NCBI RefSeq assembly: GCF_000632845.1
Contig: NZ_CP007474.1
Coordinates: 620,001 to 684,000, forward strand
Length of the DNA stretch: 64,000 nt
Source of the DNA: Ehrlichia japonica
Lineage (GTDB): Bacteria; Pseudomonadota; Alphaproteobacteria; Rickettsiales; Anaplasmataceae
Direction of reading: 5' to 3'
The notes beneath the pieces were generated by a model. That model was not told the DNA's origin and made no database searches. It worked only from the letters and a program-made list of their open reading frames with translations. The number at the start of each line of letters is the position of its first letter. Within the stretch, counting starts at the first letter, position 1. This document shows, in pieces, positions 49,285 to 59,134 of this stretch. Position numbers and translations under genes: made by a program.

Positions 49285-50085
49285 ATGTTTTTTTTTAAGA
49301 AAGCAACACATAAAACTAAATTCTACATAGCACTTTGTGCTAATGTCATATACTTTGGAGTGTTCCTATTTGCAATTTTTATACAACTAATCAGGTTTCC
49401 TTCTAAGCTTAGCGTTAAAGATTTATTGTTAATTAATCTGCTGATGGTTTTATCAGCACGCATTATGCTGTGTCTACTATCGTATTATGAATTAGCATGT
49501 ACACACTATACTGATGATAAAAACTCTTTAATGAAATATAAAAAAGTAGCACACACAACTGAAGCAATTAGTACTACAATTGCTATAATAATACAAGTCA
49601 TTGCAATATATCAAGTAGCAGCAGGTAATTTAGAGATAGTATCAAGTAAAAAAACAGCAATCCACACCAAAGGTGCTGTAGACTTTGCTTGTATACTAAT
49701 CAAGCTATTAATAGTATCACCATTGCTGATATATTTTAACTATCATAGAATGAACAAAAATAAGCATATAACACACACAAAAAATATGGAATACTTATTT
49801 TACCTTTCTCTAGTGTCATTAGTGATAAGTTTTATAGCATTTGCTGGAAAAATCATTAATGTCTTAGAACAAACCCAATACTTTACTCTCTTTGACACAG
49901 AGAATCACAGTAACAATGGGCCTAACAACTTTCCTCTTGGACCAATAATTAGAATATCATGCATTGCAGCTAGCATAATTTTATTCACAATAATGTTCAG
50001 TATAGAATCATCTATTAACTCAACACTATCAGATACTGAAATACAGTATGAACACAAAACATTAAATAATACGGTAAGTGGCTAA
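49285..50085 (+). CDS. Six-helix membrane protein, Ehrlichia-type hypothetical
   Basis: 266 residues, unrecognised family. Six predicted membrane helices at about 13-35, 44-66, 90-112, 130-150, 165-190 and 218-243, with a short hydrophilic tail. 18 bp after fabG, so probably co-transcribed. Its stop codon lies inside the opposite-strand tRNA-Met gene (7-nt overlap at 50079-50085). Its topology resembles the proteins at 50526 and 57777, but the shared motif of those two is not seen here. Confidence 0.75.
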   Translation: MFFFKKATHKTKFYIALCANVIYFGVFLFAIFIQLIRFPSKLSVKDLLLINLLMVLSARIMLCLLSYYELACTHYTDDKNSLMKYKKVAHTTEAISTTIAIIIQVIAIYQVAAGNLEIVSSKKTAIHTKGAVDFACILIKLLIVSPLLIYFNYHRMNKNKHITHTKNMEYLFYLSLVSLVISFIAFAGKIINVLEQTQYFTLFDTENHSNNGPNNFPLGPIIRISCIAASIILFTIMFSIESSINSTLSDTEIQYEHKTLNNTVSG

Positions 50086-50150
50086 GGAGGGATTCGAACC
50101 CACGGCCAAAAGATTATGATTCTTCTGCTCTACCACTGAGCTACCTAGCC
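50079..50150 (-). tRNA. tRNA-Met(CAT), elongator
   Basis: 72 nt, no encoded CCA, discriminator A. Acceptor GGCTAGG/CTTAGCC; D stem GCTC/GAGC; anticodon loop ATCATAA in the GAATCATAATC context typical of elongator Met. T loop TTCGAAT, but the T stem GTGGG/CCCTC has a U-U mismatch at 50-64. It is not an initiator: D-stem pair 11-24 is C-G. Confidence 0.93.
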
Positions 50151-50525
50151 CTTTACTAATTCATATAACATATGATTCTTATAATTTCAACATAATTATA
50201 CAGTAATTAATTATAAAGAACTTAATATTTATAACTTAATAAAAGAAATATTAAAATTATATAATGCTTTTAAACCCAATTTAATACCATCTTACTATAC
50301 CAATACACGTTATTTTATACAAAAACACCTTATTTTTATAAACTTACATAACAGAAAGTTATTTTAATGATATTATAAAAGACTTTTTTATATCAAAAGA
50401 TATTTCTACAACAAAAAATATATTATAATACTTGTACCTTAAATAAATAAAAAGTTTTATTATTAAAATAGTTCAAGAATAAGGCAGTAAAAATCATAAA
50501 TTTACATAATATCAAGTATACAAAC
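50151..50525. other. Intergenic, nothing recognised
   Basis: 375 bp upstream of both tRNA-Met and the next membrane protein gene. Very AT-rich; no clear promoter or repeat. Confidence 0.5.
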
Positions 50526-51287
50526 ATGACCCAAAATAAGACCTTAAGTTACACAAAAATTCATCTTATAGCTATGATAATAATTTTATCATTATGGAAT
50601 GTTTTTTTTATAATAAAATTAATACCAATTATTCCAAAAGATGTTAAAAATCTTATATTCTCATATACTGCAATACTATCAATATCATCAATATTGCTTT
50701 ATGGTATTAATATAATATACAATTTAAATATTACATTAAAAAACTACAAAAAAAAATCTGCAAAAAAAATCTTATTTTCTTACTTGGGATTTATAGGAGA
50801 AGCAGCAAGCTTACTAGGACTCAATATTATATCCACTATTACCATTTTAATTTTTCCAATTAACAAGCCTATTGCTATAGCTGCTTCTATATTGAATATA
50901 CTATCTTCACTTTTTGTTATAGAATATGCTTCGATTTTATTAGACACAAATATTAAACAATATAAAGAATTAAAAAATACCAACACATCTACAAAATATA
51001 CAATATGGTCAATGGTAAACTGGAGTGCGGCATTAATTATATCAATAGCAAATGTAAGTTTCACATCTGTTAGTTACTTCATAAAACATAATGGCACTGA
51101 TATTTTTAAGATCTTATTATTTTCAGTATATATATCAATTATTACTTCTATGGTTCTTATGAAAACCATGCAAGAAAATGATCCTTCAATATCATTAAAT
51201 TTACAAGTAGAAGCTATAAAATCTAATATAGCAGAAGAAAGACAACATCTTACTAAATATCAAGAAAGCTGCGAGTACAGTAGGTAA
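50526..51287 (+). CDS. Multi-helix membrane protein, GFIGE family
   Basis: 253 residues, six predicted membrane helices, hydrophilic C-terminal helix (~215-253). It shares with the product of 57777-58685 a helix-3/4 block of the form GFIGE...ILNILSS.F...Y.SILL (here GFIGEAASLLGL and ILNILSSLFVIEYASILL). No known domain recognised. Solitary. Probably an Anaplasmataceae-specific inner-membrane family. Confidence 0.75.
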   Translation: MTQNKTLSYTKIHLIAMIIILSLWNVFFIIKLIPIIPKDVKNLIFSYTAILSISSILLYGINIIYNLNITLKNYKKKSAKKILFSYLGFIGEAASLLGLNIISTITILIFPINKPIAIAASILNILSSLFVIEYASILLDTNIKQYKELKNTNTSTKYTIWSMVNWSAALIISIANVSFTSVSYFIKHNGTDIFKILLFSVYISIITSMVLMKTMQENDPSISLNLQVEAIKSNIAEERQHLTKYQESCEYSR

Positions 51288-51632
51288 AACTCACAATATA
51301 TAATCAGACTTTTTCTACAGTAAAATACAAATCCACACATTGTAAAACATTGTATTTATATACCTAATAAGTCCGGTAAAAATATTAAAAAGTATATCTT
51401 AACCCTCCTTCAATCATATAAGTACTCATATTAATATCTACATGAAAAATACATTGCAGCATATAGTAAAACTACAAATACAACATACATTACAAACAAA
51501 ACATTATTAAGTTCTTGGTAAAACATTCAAAATATACTGTAAAATTATTTCTATATCTAAAACATACCATATATTGCAAAACACAAATTTCTAGATATAG
51601 ATAAATCAAACATTGTATTGATATATAACTGA
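51288..51632. other. Intergenic, nothing recognised
   Basis: 345 bp between convergent genes. A spaced 9-bp inverted match (CTATATCTA ... TAGATATAG) is present, but the gap is large and it may be chance. Confidence 0.4.
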
Positions 51633-52478
51633 CTAAGAATTTAAATCAATACTACATACAACTGGAGCATGATCAGAAGGTATATCTAACCCTCTGAGTT
51701 TATCATGAATAACACAAGATAACAGCTTATCTACAGCTTGTGGTGATAATAATAAATGATCTATCCTTAAACCCTTGTTTTCTTGCCATGCACCTGCTTT
51801 ATAATTCCACCAAGTAAACTTCTGCTCATACTCATTTAATATCCGAAAAGCATCTGTAAATCCTAGATTTAAAATAGATCGAAATTTTTCTCTTTCAGAT
51901 TTATGAAAGCACAGCCTACCATCCATAATTTCAGGAGCATACACATCTATAGGATAAGGCCCTACATTATAATCACCACCCAATATTAAAATATCTTCCT
52001 GTTTAAGTAAAGAGAACATATGTTCCCTTAACTGATCAAAAAATCCAAGTTTATATTGAAACGCATCAGAATCAATACTTTGCCCATTAGGAACATATAC
52101 ACTAGCAACACAAACTTTAACATTATTACATAAAATCACACATTCTAAATAACGAGATTCTCTATAATTATAAATAAAACCTTCTGAACTTAATTTGTGA
52201 CATAAACTAGATTCGTAATCAGATAAAAAAATACTTGTAACCAATTCCCCAACTATAGGGTACCTTGTTATAATAGCTACCCCATTTCTAGCTTTCTGTC
52301 CATGTACATAACACCTATATCCTAATGATTCCACATTAGAAAAAGGAAATTGTTCATTTGTACACTTTATTTCTTGTAATAATGCTATATCAATATCATA
52401 CTCTACCAGCCAACTACATAGATGATCCAACCTCTTCCTAACAGAATTAACATTCCACGTAGCTATTTTTAAATTCAT
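51633..52478 (-). CDS. xth: Exodeoxyribonuclease III (AP endonuclease)
   Basis: 281 residues from the ATG at 52478 (MNLKIATWNVNSVRKRL); an in-frame ATG-proximal start at 52499 would add seven residues. Xth/ExoA fold: LLQEIKC (metal-binding Glu), GVAIITRYP, GGDYNVGPYPIDVY, WWNYKAGAW, RIDHLLLS and the final SDHAPV (catalytic His). Base-excision repair of abasic sites. Directly follows argJ on the same strand (27 bp gap), so the two may be one transcript. Confidence 0.95.
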   Translation of the reverse strand: MNLKIATWNVNSVRKRLDHLCSWLVEYDIDIALLQEIKCTNEQFPFSNVESLGYRCYVHGQKARNGVAIITRYPIVGELVTSIFLSDYESSLCHKLSSEGFIYNYRESRYLECVILCNNVKVCVASVYVPNGQSIDSDAFQYKLGFFDQLREHMFSLLKQEDILILGGDYNVGPYPIDVYAPEIMDGRLCFHKSEREKFRSILNLGFTDAFRILNEYEQKFTWWNYKAGAWQENKGLRIDHLLLSPQAVDKLLSCVIHDKLRGLDIPSDHAPVVCSIDLNS

Positions 52479-52505
52479 TGTAATTTCTAAAATTAACAAT
52501 AATAA

Positions 52506-53771
52506 TTAAGTCAAATATTTGCTATTAATATCAACAAATCTATGAGTTAAATCACAAGTCCATATAGTTGCATCAAAATTACCAGTATTAATATCAACTT
52601 CAATATAAATATTCTGCTCATCTTTCACGTATTGATTAACAGCAACCTTATTATAGGTAGAACTAATTTCACCATCTACTAATACAACATTATCTCCTAT
52701 TTTCAATGAAATCTCATTCTTATTAAATGGCTCTCCAGCTTTACCTATAGCCATAATTATCCTACCCCAATTAGCATCTCCACCTGCTATAGCAGTTTTT
52801 ACAAGTAAGGAATTCGCTACCGAAAACCCTAATTTTCTAGCAGAATTCAATGATATAGCATTTTTAATATTAATTGTAATAAATTTTTCCACTCCTTCTC
52901 CATCTCTGACAATCAAATGTGCCATTTCCACTAACATATCTCTTAAAGCAATCTTAAAGTCATCAATGACTTGATCATCAACAGAGCACACCTGTTCATG
53001 TTTAGCAAGATTTGTCGCAAATATCAAAACTGAATCACTAGTAGAAGTATCTCCATCAACAGTAATATTATTAAAAGATACATCAACATATTCTCTTAAT
53101 AATTTTTGCAATACATCTGACTTGATATTAGCATCAGTAAAAACATATGCTAACATTGTCGCCATATTAGGAGCAATCATACCTGAACCCTTACATATCC
53201 CATTAATCGTAACTTTCTCACCACAAATTAATACTTCTTTTGTTACCATTTTTATAAAAGTATCAGTTGTAGTAATACTATTAGCAGCATCTTCCCAGGA
53301 GTTTTTAGCACTACTCCATGTAGGATCTAGTATAACAGATTTAATTTTATCAACCGGCAAGGGAATGCCTATAACTCCTGTAGAGCAGAAATAGACTTCT
53401 TGAGTAGAACAACCAAACCTTTCCGCACATAATCTTGTAACTTCTTCAACAACTTTATACCCTCCAATACCTACTGCAACATTGGCATTACCAGAATTCA
53501 CAATTAAAATTCTTGCTTTACCATAAGGAAGTATCTTCCTACAATGTTCAACATTGCTGCTTGCTGTATAAGAAGTTGTAAAAACACCTCCCACACTAGT
53601 GTTAATTGGCATTTTTACTATTAAAAGATCAAGCCCATCCAAAGTCTTTCTAATACCACACGCAAAAGAATACAACTCAATTCCATCAATTTCAGGCATA
53701 ACAGGAAAATCAGTAGGAGCAAGAGGAGAAAGAAGAAATCTAGATAGATTCTTTGAAAAATTTTTGACCAT
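52506..53771 (-). CDS. argJ: Ornithine acetyltransferase / N-acetylglutamate synthase ArgJ
   Basis: 421 residues. Transfers acetyl from N-acetylornithine to glutamate, making the arginine acetyl cycle. Autoprocessing site PNMATML with nucleophile Thr205; upstream oxyanion-hole STGVIG (130-135), downstream VDGDTSTSD and WGRIIMAIGKAG. The C-terminal CDLTHRFVDINSKYLT closes the active site. The full-length form implies both alpha and beta chains. With argG 2 kb away it shows retained arginine biosynthesis. Confidence 0.95.
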   Translation of the reverse strand: MVKNFSKNLSRFLLSPLAPTDFPVMPEIDGIELYSFACGIRKTLDGLDLLIVKMPINTSVGGVFTTSYTASSNVEHCRKILPYGKARILIVNSGNANVAVGIGGYKVVEEVTRLCAERFGCSTQEVYFCSTGVIGIPLPVDKIKSVILDPTWSSAKNSWEDAANSITTTDTFIKMVTKEVLICGEKVTINGICKGSGMIAPNMATMLAYVFTDANIKSDVLQKLLREYVDVSFNNITVDGDTSTSDSVLIFATNLAKHEQVCSVDDQVIDDFKIALRDMLVEMAHLIVRDGEGVEKFITINIKNAISLNSARKLGFSVANSLLVKTAIAGGDANWGRIIMAIGKAGEPFNKNEISLKIGDNVVLVDGEISSTYNKVAVNQYVKDEQNIYIEVDINTGNFDATIWTCDLTHRFVDINSKYLT

Positions 53772-53978
53772 TATACACTACCAAGTTAACATTTTTATAT
53801 ATCTCAAGTTATATAAAGTATAATCACACAATGCAAGAAAGCTATTAAAAAAATCAAAACAGTATTATATTCTTATCGACAGCCCCTAAAATTAATCATA
53901 ATACTACTGATGTTTTTAAAAATAAATCTCATTAAACAATTACTATATGCCTCAAGCACAGTAAAGCTTAACCCAGTA

Positions 53979-54671
53979 TTATAACATAATCTTAAAATCA
54001 ACAAATACAACATGAGAATTCAATTGAAAATCCTGAAAATGATACATTACAGTATTTCCATCTTCATCATAGATTTTATTTGTATCATATTTCCAATAAT
54101 TTCTCAAATAGCTATATCCTATACATAAGCTTACTTTTTTTTTATCAATATAACACAATCCAACCTCACTCTGCACGCTCATACCATAATGAGTCAAAGC
54201 ATTACTTCTAAATCCCTGATAATTCAATAAACCAGCAATACCAATCCCACAACTTAAGTATGCCATTAATTTATTACTAATAACATAATCATATCCAGAA
54301 TTAACAAGAGTAGTAACACTATTAATTTCAAATATATTTTCTATCTTTGATGTATAAAGTTTTCTGCCAATAATCCTTTGCAATATATCAATCAAATCCA
54401 TTTTTTCAAAATCCATTAATTTCTGTATTGCAGGTTTTATATTTGCATACCTTATTTTAAATTCATAAAAAAAATTATTATTCAATTTATACCCAATCGC
54501 AGTACTAATATCTATATTAAGATGCTGATAATCTATATATTCTGACTTAAAACTATCAGAATAATCTCCCAAAAAATTATAACCTCCTGTTAAATAAAAA
54601 TGATTAGCTATAGCGTCAAAACTAAATGTAATAACTGCAAAACATATAATGGCATATATATAATTTTTCAT
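53979..54671 (-). CDS. Outer-membrane beta-barrel-like protein
   Basis: 230 residues. Signal peptide (~1-22, cut after FDAIA), then alternating beta strands beginning HFYLTGGYNF and finishing with a strand SHVVFVDFKIML. The overall layout resembles small barrel surface proteins of the OMP-1/MSP2-P44 superfamily or Opa-like families; no certain family. Companion of the similar gene at 55055-55756. Their separation (383 bp) suggests separate promoters. Confidence 0.65.
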   Translation of the reverse strand: MKNYIYAIICFAVITFSFDAIANHFYLTGGYNFLGDYSDSFKSEYIDYQHLNIDISTAIGYKLNNNFFYEFKIRYANIKPAIQKLMDFEKMDLIDILQRIIGRKLYTSKIENIFEINSVTTLVNSGYDYVISNKLMAYLSCGIGIAGLLNYQGFRSNALTHYGMSVQSEVGLCYIDKKKVSLCIGYSYLRNYWKYDTNKIYDEDGNTVMYHFQDFQLNSHVVFVDFKIML

Positions 54672-55054
54672 AAAAAGTAAAAATATTAACTATATATTTG
54701 ATATACAAATCTCTACTATGAAGTCAACATAAAAATTATTAGGATAAATTATCCAATACAATTAATACAATCTAAGTCAATAATTTCTCTATTACCTTAT
54801 TGAGATATTACTATCTTGCATCATTTTTAACTATAAATTACTTATATATTATCAATAAGATAAATAACACATTTAAGAATTAAATTAATGTATACTCATG
54901 TATAATTAATAACACGTTTTTAATCATGAAAATATAATAATAAATTCTTTAGAAAAACCATTTCTATAATTCACATCACAATAAGTAAAAAATTTACTAA
55001 TTAAAAACCAATATGTTATAAATAATAATTAATGTAAATTATCAATATATAGCA
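54672..55054. other. Intergenic, nothing recognised
   Basis: 383 bp between the two barrel-type genes; AT-rich, no RNA gene or clear promoter. Confidence 0.5.
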
Positions 55055-55756
55055 TTAAAAAATAAATTCTAAACCAAACATAAGACCATAAGATCCTAAA
55101 ATACAACAATGTTTCAAATTAACACCATCTCTGGGTTTTTCATAACCAATAAAATATCTATAACCACTATACATAGCAATATTACGTAATAATTGATATT
55201 TTATACCAACTATATTTTGTATCATTAATTTGTTTTTAAGATCTAGAGATTCACTACTTTTTGAAAACCAATCAATAAGATAATGGATATCAATACCTGA
55301 TCCAAAGAAAAACGTAAGGTCCCTTATACTAAAAAAATTACCAACATCATAGTACAAATTAAAGAAAATTTTATACTTATTGCTATTCCAGTATAACATT
55401 TTCTTTTTCAAAGATTCTTCATTATCTTGATTAAGTATCTTTTGTTCATTAAGTACTTTTTTCTTAGTTATATACACAAATTCTAAATCAGTTCTAAAAT
55501 TATTTGAAGAAGCACTAGGACATATATAACCCAAGGACAGTTCAACATTATAACCAATTACATTATTTACACTAAAATCAAAATCTAAATATCCATCTCC
55601 AATTTTAAACTCTAGTATTTTTTTATCATATCCATAAGAACCACCAATATAAAAATTGCCAATAGAGCTACCTACTATATCTTTTGCAATTACTTCATTG
55701 CATTTCAAACAAATTAATACCAAAAGTATAATTTTTAGATACAAGATAATCTTCAT
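55055..55756 (-). CDS. Outer-membrane beta-barrel-like protein
   Basis: 233 residues. Signal peptide ~1-24 (cut after EVIA), mature start with NFYIGGSYGYD, resembling OMP-1/MSP2 N-termini, amphipathic strands, and a C-terminal strand GLMFGLEFIF ending in Phe, the classical BAM recognition end. Central hydrophilic insertion (~100-125, Lys/Asn/Glu-rich). Likely surface or outer-membrane protein; the precise family is uncertain. Confidence 0.68.
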   Translation of the reverse strand: MKIILYLKIILLVLICLKCNEVIAKDIVGSSIGNFYIGGSYGYDKKILEFKIGDGYLDFDFSVNNVIGYNVELSLGYICPSASSNNFRTDLEFVYITKKKVLNEQKILNQDNEESLKKKMLYWNSNKYKIFFNLYYDVGNFFSIRDLTFFFGSGIDIHYLIDWFSKSSESLDLKNKLMIQNIVGIKYQLLRNIAMYSGYRYFIGYEKPRDGVNLKHCCILGSYGLMFGLEFIF

Positions 55757-55954
55757 GAATACACTATTTTATCAATATAGTTATACATAATATAATATAA
55801 ATTATTATTTGCATTGTAATTTTATTAATATTTCAACTTATTTCGATAAGATCGAACTTTCAAACCACTACAATGTCAATAATCAACTAATAATAACTTG
55901 TCATTCTAATAAAAACATAATAAAATTTAAACTATACATAATTATTATAATCTA

Positions 55955-57136
55955 ATGAAAAAAATAGTATTAGCTTACTCAGGAGGGTTAGATACCTCAG
56001 TTATATTAAGATGGCTTCAAGAACAATATAACTGTGAAGTAGTAGTATTTACTGCAGATTTAGGTCAAAACGATGATATGTCTGCTATAAGACAAAAGGC
56101 AATTTCATTAAACGTCAAAGAAATTTTCATAGAAGACCTAAAGGAAGAATTTGTAAAAGATTTTGTATTTCCCATGTTTAGAGCAAATACTGTATATGAA
56201 GGATATTATTTGCTTGGTACATCTATAGCAAGGCCACTAATAGCTAAACGGCAAATTGAAATAGCTCACCTCACAGGAGCAGATGCTGTAGCACACGGAG
56301 CAACTGGAAAAGGAAATGATCAGATTAGATTCGAATTTGGATACTATTCTTGCAACCCAAATATAAAGGTAATAGCACCTTGGCGTCAGTGGGAATTAAC
56401 CTCAAGAACCAGCTTAGTAGAATATGCAAAAAAGCACGACATAGATGTTCCTTTAGACAAAGCAAGTGAACCACCGTATTCTATAGATGCAAACCTATTG
56501 CACACTTCATATGAAGGAAAATCCTTAGAAGACCCATATGTTGAACCTGACTATACAATGCTCTCCAGATCAGTAATTCCAGAATCAGCTAGTGATACTC
56601 CAGAATATATAGAAATTTCCTTTGAAAAAGGAGATCCATATGCAATAAATAATGTACCTCTTTCACCCGCAAATCTATTAAAACAATTGAATACAATAGG
56701 TGGTAAACATGGTATAGGAATTATAGACATAGTAGAAAATCGCTATGTAGGAATAAAATCACGAGGAGTATATGAAACTCCTGGAGGAACAATACTTTTA
56801 CATGCACACCGTGCCATAGAAAGTATAACTTTAGACAGAGAAGCAGCACACCTTAAAGATGAAATAATGCCAAAATATGCCAAACTAATATACAATGGTT
56901 ATTGGTGGACTACTGAAAGACAAATGTTACAAGCACTCATCGATAAGTCGCAAGAAAAAGTAAACGGAGTTGTACGCTTAAAATTATATAAAGGATCTGT
57001 TATGATCGTGGGACGAAAATCTAAAAACAGCTTATATTCACATGATCTAGCAAGCTTTGACGCATCAGAGAATTACAATCACGGAGATGCAGAAGGATTT
57101 ATTAAAATAAGTTCTCTAAGATTAAGAAATAGTTAA
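55955..57136 (+). CDS. argG: Argininosuccinate synthase
   Basis: 393 residues. Joins citrulline and aspartate with ATP. N-terminal ATP pyrophosphatase loop AYSGGLDTS, then [13 protein letters not shown] and [17 protein letters not shown], and [17 protein letters not shown]. Solitary, with a 200-bp leader. A TATAAT sits only a few bases before the ATG; I consider it coincidence in AT-rich DNA, as no -35 accompanies it. Confidence 0.97.
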   Translation: MKKIVLAYSGGLDTSVILRWLQEQYNCEVVVFTADLGQNDDMSAIRQKAISLNVKEIFIEDLKEEFVKDFVFPMFRANTVYEGYYLLGTSIARPLIAKRQIEIAHLTGADAVAHGATGKGNDQIRFEFGYYSCNPNIKVIAPWRQWELTSRTSLVEYAKKHDIDVPLDKASEPPYSIDANLLHTSYEGKSLEDPYVEPDYTMLSRSVIPESASDTPEYIEISFEKGDPYAINNVPLSPANLLKQLNTIGGKHGIGIIDIVENRYVGIKSRGVYETPGGTILLHAHRAIESITLDREAAHLKDEIMPKYAKLIYNGYWWTTERQMLQALIDKSQEKVNGVVRLKLYKGSVMIVGRKSKNSLYSHDLASFDASENYNHGDAEGFIKISSLRLRNS

Positions 57137-57776
57137 CATTTACTTTTAATACTGAACTTTATAAATAACAGTATAGGTTATTCATATCACCATCGTCACA
57201 ACGCTTAATATTTGGATTTAATCCTAAAGAATCTAATCTTAAATGAATTTTTCATTATTAAATATAGATCACTGTTATTAACTTTTTTATTGCTAGTTTC
57301 TTCATTTTTTATTCAATTATCATCAATATATGTATTCAGAATAAAAATTTACATGAAAATAGACTCAAATATAAACTAACATCAGTATTATTACAAAACA
57401 TCTATTATTCTTAAGTGATATTGTATCCTCAATACTTAACCAACCTTTATTATTAATAGATGATTAATTTTACTTATCCTTTCACAGTTTTTTCATTCTT
57501 TTTATTAAGCTACTAGAGAAGATAAAAAATTTTAAACACACATACATTTATGGATTTAGTAATATACACCACCACTTTACTCCTAAATTCAATAACATTC
57601 ATTAATAATTCTTTTAAATTTCATAGTATCCAATAAACAGACTAAAGTAAGTTATTATTTTGGAGTGTATATTCATTCATTAACTTAGGTGATAAACATT
57701 TACTTAATTTCAAATCTGAACCAATTCTTTACATCAAGTAAATGTACATCTACAAATAGTATTGTACATTTCATCA
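57137..57776. other. Intergenic with one short coding-like trace
   Basis: 640 bp between convergent genes. On the minus strand at about 57159-57248 a 30-codon stretch without ATG reads like coding sequence (contains LDSLGLNPNIKRC and ends in a stop), possibly the last scrap of a lost gene. Nothing else recognised. Confidence 0.4.
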
Positions 57777-58685
57777 TTAAAGATCAGTCAATAACAGATC
57801 AGATTTATTATCAACCGTCTGTACTATAAAACCCAAATCTTGCGGCTTAATATTACAAGTCCTCAATTCTTCATTTAGCTTTGCTTTTTCTTCTAATACT
57901 TCCTTTGTTGTCCATGTATTACTGTGTTCAGTTGCTACAGCATGATGCGGCCCAAAAACTTGTGAAAAGAAGATAGACGTTAAAACAACTGCATATCCAA
58001 TAAAGACAGTAGCTTTTAAAAGCATAGCAAGATTATGATTACTATAAAAGTCTAAAAGCTCATATAATACTGTTTCATATAAAATATTATAAATCCCTAA
58101 TGAAAGAAAGAATATACTATTCAATACTGTCCACCTAGCATGCAACTTTATCCCAATACTATTAGATTTTTTTGATACAGCATTGTCTTGAATACTTCTC
58201 ATTAAAAGTATAGATCCATACATTATAGAGAATGATGACGCTAAGATATTAAAAACACGCATAGGCAAAGCTATAGAATTAAAAGGCATTAAGTGCGCCC
58301 CTAAGATCAGAAGTATAGAAGCTATACAACAAAATCCTATAGATTCACCAATAAAACCTGATGATACTATTAGTTGCTTTTTAACATCTGATACACTAGA
58401 ATCTTTAGTTGATTTTAGCTTTCCTCCTAATTCACGCTTTACATTAATTATATTCAATATATGACATGTAATATTAATAAACTGCGAGATAAATGATAAT
58501 GCTGCAACTGTTAAGAAAAGATAATCTCCTAAAAATTTTATATTGCTAGGTCCATATAAAATAAGAAAAAATGCACTAGTTAATAATATTAAATATGAGA
58601 CTGACAATACAATATATGCCATTTGCCATCGATGAATTTGTTCTTTACTAAATAACTCTTCCTTCGCATGACTACTATATCTCAT
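57777..58685 (-). CDS. Multi-helix membrane protein, GFIGE family
   Basis: 302 residues from the ATG at 58685 (MRYSSHAKEE); in-frame ATGs at 58700 and 58694 and a TTG at 58733 are alternatives, none with a strong ribosome site. Six predicted membrane helices and a charged C-terminus (~250-302). Shares the GFIGE...FNILASSFSIMYGSILL block with the gene at 50526, so these two are paralogues. Function unknown. Confidence 0.75.
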   Translation of the reverse strand: MRYSSHAKEELFSKEQIHRWQMAYIVLSVSYLILLTSAFFLILYGPSNIKFLGDYLFLTVAALSFISQFINITCHILNIINVKRELGGKLKSTKDSSVSDVKKQLIVSSGFIGESIGFCCIASILLILGAHLMPFNSIALPMRVFNILASSFSIMYGSILLMRSIQDNAVSKKSNSIGIKLHARWTVLNSIFFLSLGIYNILYETVLYELLDFYSNHNLAMLLKATVFIGYAVVLTSIFFSQVFGPHHAVATEHSNTWTTKEVLEEKAKLNEELRTCNIKPQDLGFIVQTVDNKSDLLLTDL

Positions 58686-59009
58686 AAAAACCATCAACAT
58701 TAACGTAACTTTAATTATGACAACACAAGTCAATAGTTATCTTATATATTACACTTTACATAACTTTAATATGATATGGAATAAAATCAGGTAACACATA
58801 GTGCTATTAGCTAGCAAATAACAAATTAAAATTTTTGTATAAATGAACCACTTTTAATGAGTAACCACTACCTTAAAGCCTGCACTACATTAAAAATAAC
58901 AGCTCATTATTAATAACGATAACACCTTCCCTAAATTACCCTCACCTCACAAAAAAATTAATAACAGGAAAAATCAAAATAAATAACTTACAAACTTAAC
59001 GCAAAAAAG

Positions 59010-59083
59010 TTGCGGGGGAAGGATTTGAACCAACGGCCTACAGGTTATGAGCCTGTCGAGCTACCAGACTGCTCTACCCCGCA
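59010..59083 (-). tRNA. tRNA-fMet(CAT), initiator
   Basis: 74 nt, no encoded CCA, discriminator A. The initiator hallmark A11-U24 is in the D stem (GAGC/GCTC), and the anticodon loop is CTCATAA. Two oddities: position 1 is U facing A72 (most bacterial initiators have C1 x A72), and the T stem GTTGG/CCTTC has two adjacent U-U mismatches (50-64 and 51-63). Anticodon stem ACAGG/CCTGT has two of the three canonical G-C pairs. Confidence 0.92.
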
Positions 59084-59134
59084 TTATTACTAGGACCATA
59101 AATTTTTTAGAACCTAGATATTTACTATACTAAA

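Noticed and set aside
55946-55951. TATAAT just upstream of argG, implying a leaderless mRNA
   Set aside because: No -35 at the proper distance and TATAAT occurs often by chance in such AT-rich DNA.
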